A DNA stretch of 64,000 nt from Solibacillus sp. FSL H8-0523 (GTDB taxonomy: Bacteria > Bacillota > Bacilli > Bacillales_A > Planococcaceae): contig NZ_CP150291.1 in assembly GCF_038051985.1 (NCBI RefSeq), positions 2,108,001 through 2,172,000 on the forward strand, given 5' to 3'. A model generated the notes under the pieces. The model was not told the DNA's origin and searched no databases. It worked only from the letters and a program-made list of their open reading frames with translations. Both the position numbers and the translations under genes were made by a program. Below, piece by piece: positions 61,749-64,000 of the stretch; position 1 is the first letter of the stretch; each line of letters starts with the position of its first letter.

Positions 61749-64000
61749 CTATTTACGCCCCCGCTTTAACTGCTCGACAATCGATCCAACATTTGAAACA
61801 ACTGGCTGTTCCATATCCACAGTTGCTTCCCTCTTAGCTCTTGTCGGGAAACCGAAACGACGCATCGTAATATCAATAAAGAATAACAGGAGGGCTACAA
61901 ATACAAGAAAATTAGCAATCATCCGCTGTTCGAAGCCTTTTGAATCAAATGCTCTAAATGCTTGTGCCGGACTTTCTAAAATCTGACCACCCGATGTTTT
62001 TGCGAGTTCCTCTAGCCACACCGCATTCGTATCTTTTGCCTCATATTCTTCGCTATAAGGCAGTTGCAGACCGATTTTTTGCATCTGACCAGCCTTGTTC
62101 GTCATGCTTAAAAACACAAGCCCTGGCTCTCCTTCTACTGCGACTTGGAGCTGACTTGCTGAACGCACATCTGTCTGCACGTTTAGCTCTTCACCCGTTT
62201 CATCAACGGCCACAACATCTAAAAACGCGGCTTCATTCGCCACATCTGTAATGGTGTAACGCCCCTGACCATTAGAAGTAACAGCATATGACACCTCATG
62301 ATAATCTGGTAATAATTCGGTAATTGCTGTTTGCCAAAATACCTTCCAATTGGTCCAACTCGCCCAACTACCAGCCCAGCCACCACTTGCATCCGAAGTG
62401 AAAGCAAGTGTCGTACCTAGCCCATACTGCCATGAAGCGAAAACTGGGTCTTCCTTTTCACTCTCCGCAATGACCGTTGCTAAAGGCTTAGCGGTTGTTG
62501 CAATATAAGCATTCATTTCAGGCACACCGTCCATAAATAATGGCGCCCATTTTTCAGTTTCATACACGGTTGGATAAAATGGTTCATCAACAATATACGT
62601 ACGTGTCATCATCGACGTTTCGCGAGATAAAATCGCAGGAATAGTCGATTCATCCACAACATCATAAAATCGCCCTTGTCCCATTTCACTTAAATTTTCT
62701 AATAATTTGCGGTCTGAATCCGCGCCAATGGCTACCGTCGATAAAGTGATCCCTGTATCGAAACCGCCTTCAACAAGATCCTTATAGCTCGGACTTGATG
62801 CGCCGTAGCCATCTGTTAGTAAAATAATATGTTTGCGCTGGAGCGATAACTCTTTTAAGCTGTTATACGCCATTTTAAGGGACGCATAAATTTCCGTCCC
62901 ACCACCTGCAGGGATTGATAAGACATCCTCTTTTGCCTGCTCCTTATCTTTCAATACAGCGGTTTCAATAACAGGCCACGGACGATCGTCAAATGCAATG
63001 ACTCCTAATGTATCATCATCTCGTAGTAAATCAATCGAACGCGCGGCTGCTTCTTTTGCTAAGAGCATTTTCGAGCCCATCATACTACCCGAGCGGTCAA
63101 TGACAAGTACGAGCCCAAGTGACGGCATTTCCTTTTCGCCCTGAACATCCATCACGACTGGTAAAAGCTCCTCAATCGGTGTTTTATAGTATCCACCTAA
63201 GCCGAAAGACTCTTCACCACCTACCATCATAAAGCCAACACCAAAATGCTTAACGGCTTGCTCAATGACCTTCATTTTATCTTCCCCGACCTCATGTGCA
63301 GGCACATTATCAAAAATGATTGCTTGATAAGGTAAATAGCTTGAGAGCTGCGACGGCAAGTCGACAGAATTGATCACCGAGGTCGCAATTGTGTCCGTCC
63401 CAAGAATTTGTGGAATGGTAGACGGCTTCTCCTCCGATTGGACAATAAGTAATTTCGGCGCTGCTTGCACCGTTGTTACACTCGTCAACCGATTATTTTC
63501 GAGTATGGCATCCTTCTCTACCATCACTTGTGCTTCATATTTAATCAGCCCTGTTGCCGCGCTCACATGACGGAAGCTAAAGCGATTACTGCCCGCTTGC
63601 AAATCTATTGCTTGCTCGAGCATAGGCTCATTATTTTCATATAAAACAAGCGTTGCTGCCTGATCTGTATCGGCATGCACTGTCACGGAGAATTGTTGCT
63701 GTTCACCTTCAAATGCAAGTTGTGGCGTCTCAAAACGCTCTAGCACAACATCTTGCTTCACCGTTTTTTCAATTGCTACGACATCAACCGAAAACTTACT
63801 ATTTTTAAGCAGGTTTGCCTGTAATAAGGCATCACCTGTCGTTTCATTCCCATCTGTCAGTAACACCAAACGAGCTGGCTTATTCGAATCAGCAATGCTA
63901 GTTGCTAATTTTAATGCTTCTTCAATATTGGTTTGCCCATTGTCCTTCAGCTCGGACAAAATTGGCATCGTCTCTACTGTTGGTGCAAGTAAGGCTTCTG
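61749..64000 (-). CDS. Membrane-anchored VWA-domain protein, 5' end outside window
   Basis: About 750 residues are visible and the frame is open through the right edge, so the N-terminus is missing. The first visible part ends an upstream VWA-like domain (LVLLTDGNETTGDALL). A glutamine-amidotransferase-like segment follows, then a full VWA domain with a MIDAS site (VIDRSGSMMG, then the Thr in GGGTEIYASL and Asp in ILLTDGYG), a beta-rich part, and a C-terminal membrane helix (FLVFVALLLFFIDITM) with a basic tail. Bacillus relatives are encoded in MoxR-DUF58 operons. The role is unknown; metal-dependent adhesion or chaperone assembly is typical of VWA domains. Confidence 0.82.
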   Translation of the reverse strand, partial: EALLAPTVETMPILSELKDNGQTNIEEALKLATSIADSNKPARLVLLTDGNETTGDALLQANLLKNSKFSVDVVAIEKTVKQDVVLERFETPQLAFEGEQQQFSVTVHADTDQAATLVLYENNEPMLEQAIDLQAGSNRFSFRHVSAATGLIKYEAQVMVEKDAILENNRLTSVTTVQAAPKLLIVQSEEKPSTIPQILGTDTIATSVINSVDLPSQLSSYLPYQAIIFDNVPAHEVGEDKMKVIEQAVKHFGVGFMMVGGEESFGLGGYYKTPIEELLPVVMDVQGEKEMPSLGLVLVIDRSGSMMGSKMLLAKEAAARSIDLLRDDDTLGVIAFDDRPWPVIETAVLKDKEQAKEDVLSIPAGGGTEIYASLKMAYNSLKELSLQRKHIILLTDGYGASSPSYKDLVEGGFDTGITLSTVAIGADSDRKLLENLSEMGQGRFYDVVDESTIPAILSRETSMMTRTYIVDEPFYPTVYETEKWAPLFMDGVPEMNAYIATTAKPLATVIAESEKEDPVFASWQYGLGTTLAFTSDASGGWAGSWASWTNWKVFWQTAITELLPDYHEVSYAVTSNGQGRYTITDVANEAAFLDVVAVDETGEELNVQTDVRSASQLQVAVEGEPGLVFLSMTNKAGQMQKIGLQLPYSEEYEAKDTNAVWLEELAKTSGGQILESPAQAFRAFDSKGFEQRMIANFLVFVALLLFFIDITMRRFGFPTRAKREATVDMEQPVVSNVGSIVEQLKRGRK

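Overview
The window is chromosomal DNA from a low-GC Gram-positive bacterium of the Bacillales, most likely the Planococcaceae (Solibacillus/Lysinibacillus type). This placement is inferred from gene content and codon style. The supports are strong AGGAGG-type ribosome binding sites, many TTG starts, rho-independent terminators after most transcription units, an LCP cell-wall protein, a Spo0M-like protein, DUF485/acetate symporter pairs and a Bacillus-type CydABS oxidase. No rRNA, tRNA or CRISPR array was seen.

Left part (1-18 kb). It opens with the 3' end of recQ, then an XRE-TPR regulator, msrA, an LCP protein, an AI-2E family permease, a half-length Spo0M-like protein, an alpha/beta hydrolase, an aminotransferase and a P-loop protein. 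From 9.2 to 14.1 kb lies a self-contained catabolic operon: an FAD-linked 2-hydroxyacid dehydrogenase, a complete TRAP transporter (DctP, DctQ, DctM) and a FadR-type GntR regulator. Two perfect FadR-type operators lie just upstream of the first gene. A crotonase-family gene faces it. Between 15 and 18 kb are a degenerate tyrosine-recombinase-like gene and an intact tyrosine recombinase, separated by about 550 bases rich in inverted repeats.

Middle (18-41 kb). A full-length group IIC intron (about 18545-20433) sits exactly behind a terminator hairpin. It is followed by a six-helix methyl-accepting chemotaxis protein, a PAS-GGDEF-EAL protein and a repeat-bearing protein of unknown role. A long run of small mono- or bicistronic accessory genes follows: acetyltransferases, methyltransferases, HAD and NUDIX hydrolases, GrpB, a cupin, a soluble chemoreceptor, an M50 peptidase, a DUF3885 protein and a lipoprotein. 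Several very small genes (25-52 codons) with strong ribosome binding sites are annotated here. One gene at 35230 appears to have lost its ATG. About 1 kb at 38 kb is non-coding or decayed.

Right part (41-64 kb). It contains a multicopper oxidase lipoprotein, two tandem paralogous DUF485 plus acetate/solute symporter pairs, and a SWIM zinc-finger protein. A respiratory block follows: cydA-cydB-cydS preceded by a 25-residue membrane peptide, a two-component system whose kinase carries a cysteine cluster like the oxygen sensor NreB, and divergent cydD-cydC. Together these would make, mature and probably regulate a cytochrome bd oxidase under low oxygen. The window ends with an ABC exporter pair and the C-terminal part of a large membrane-anchored VWA protein that runs off the right edge.
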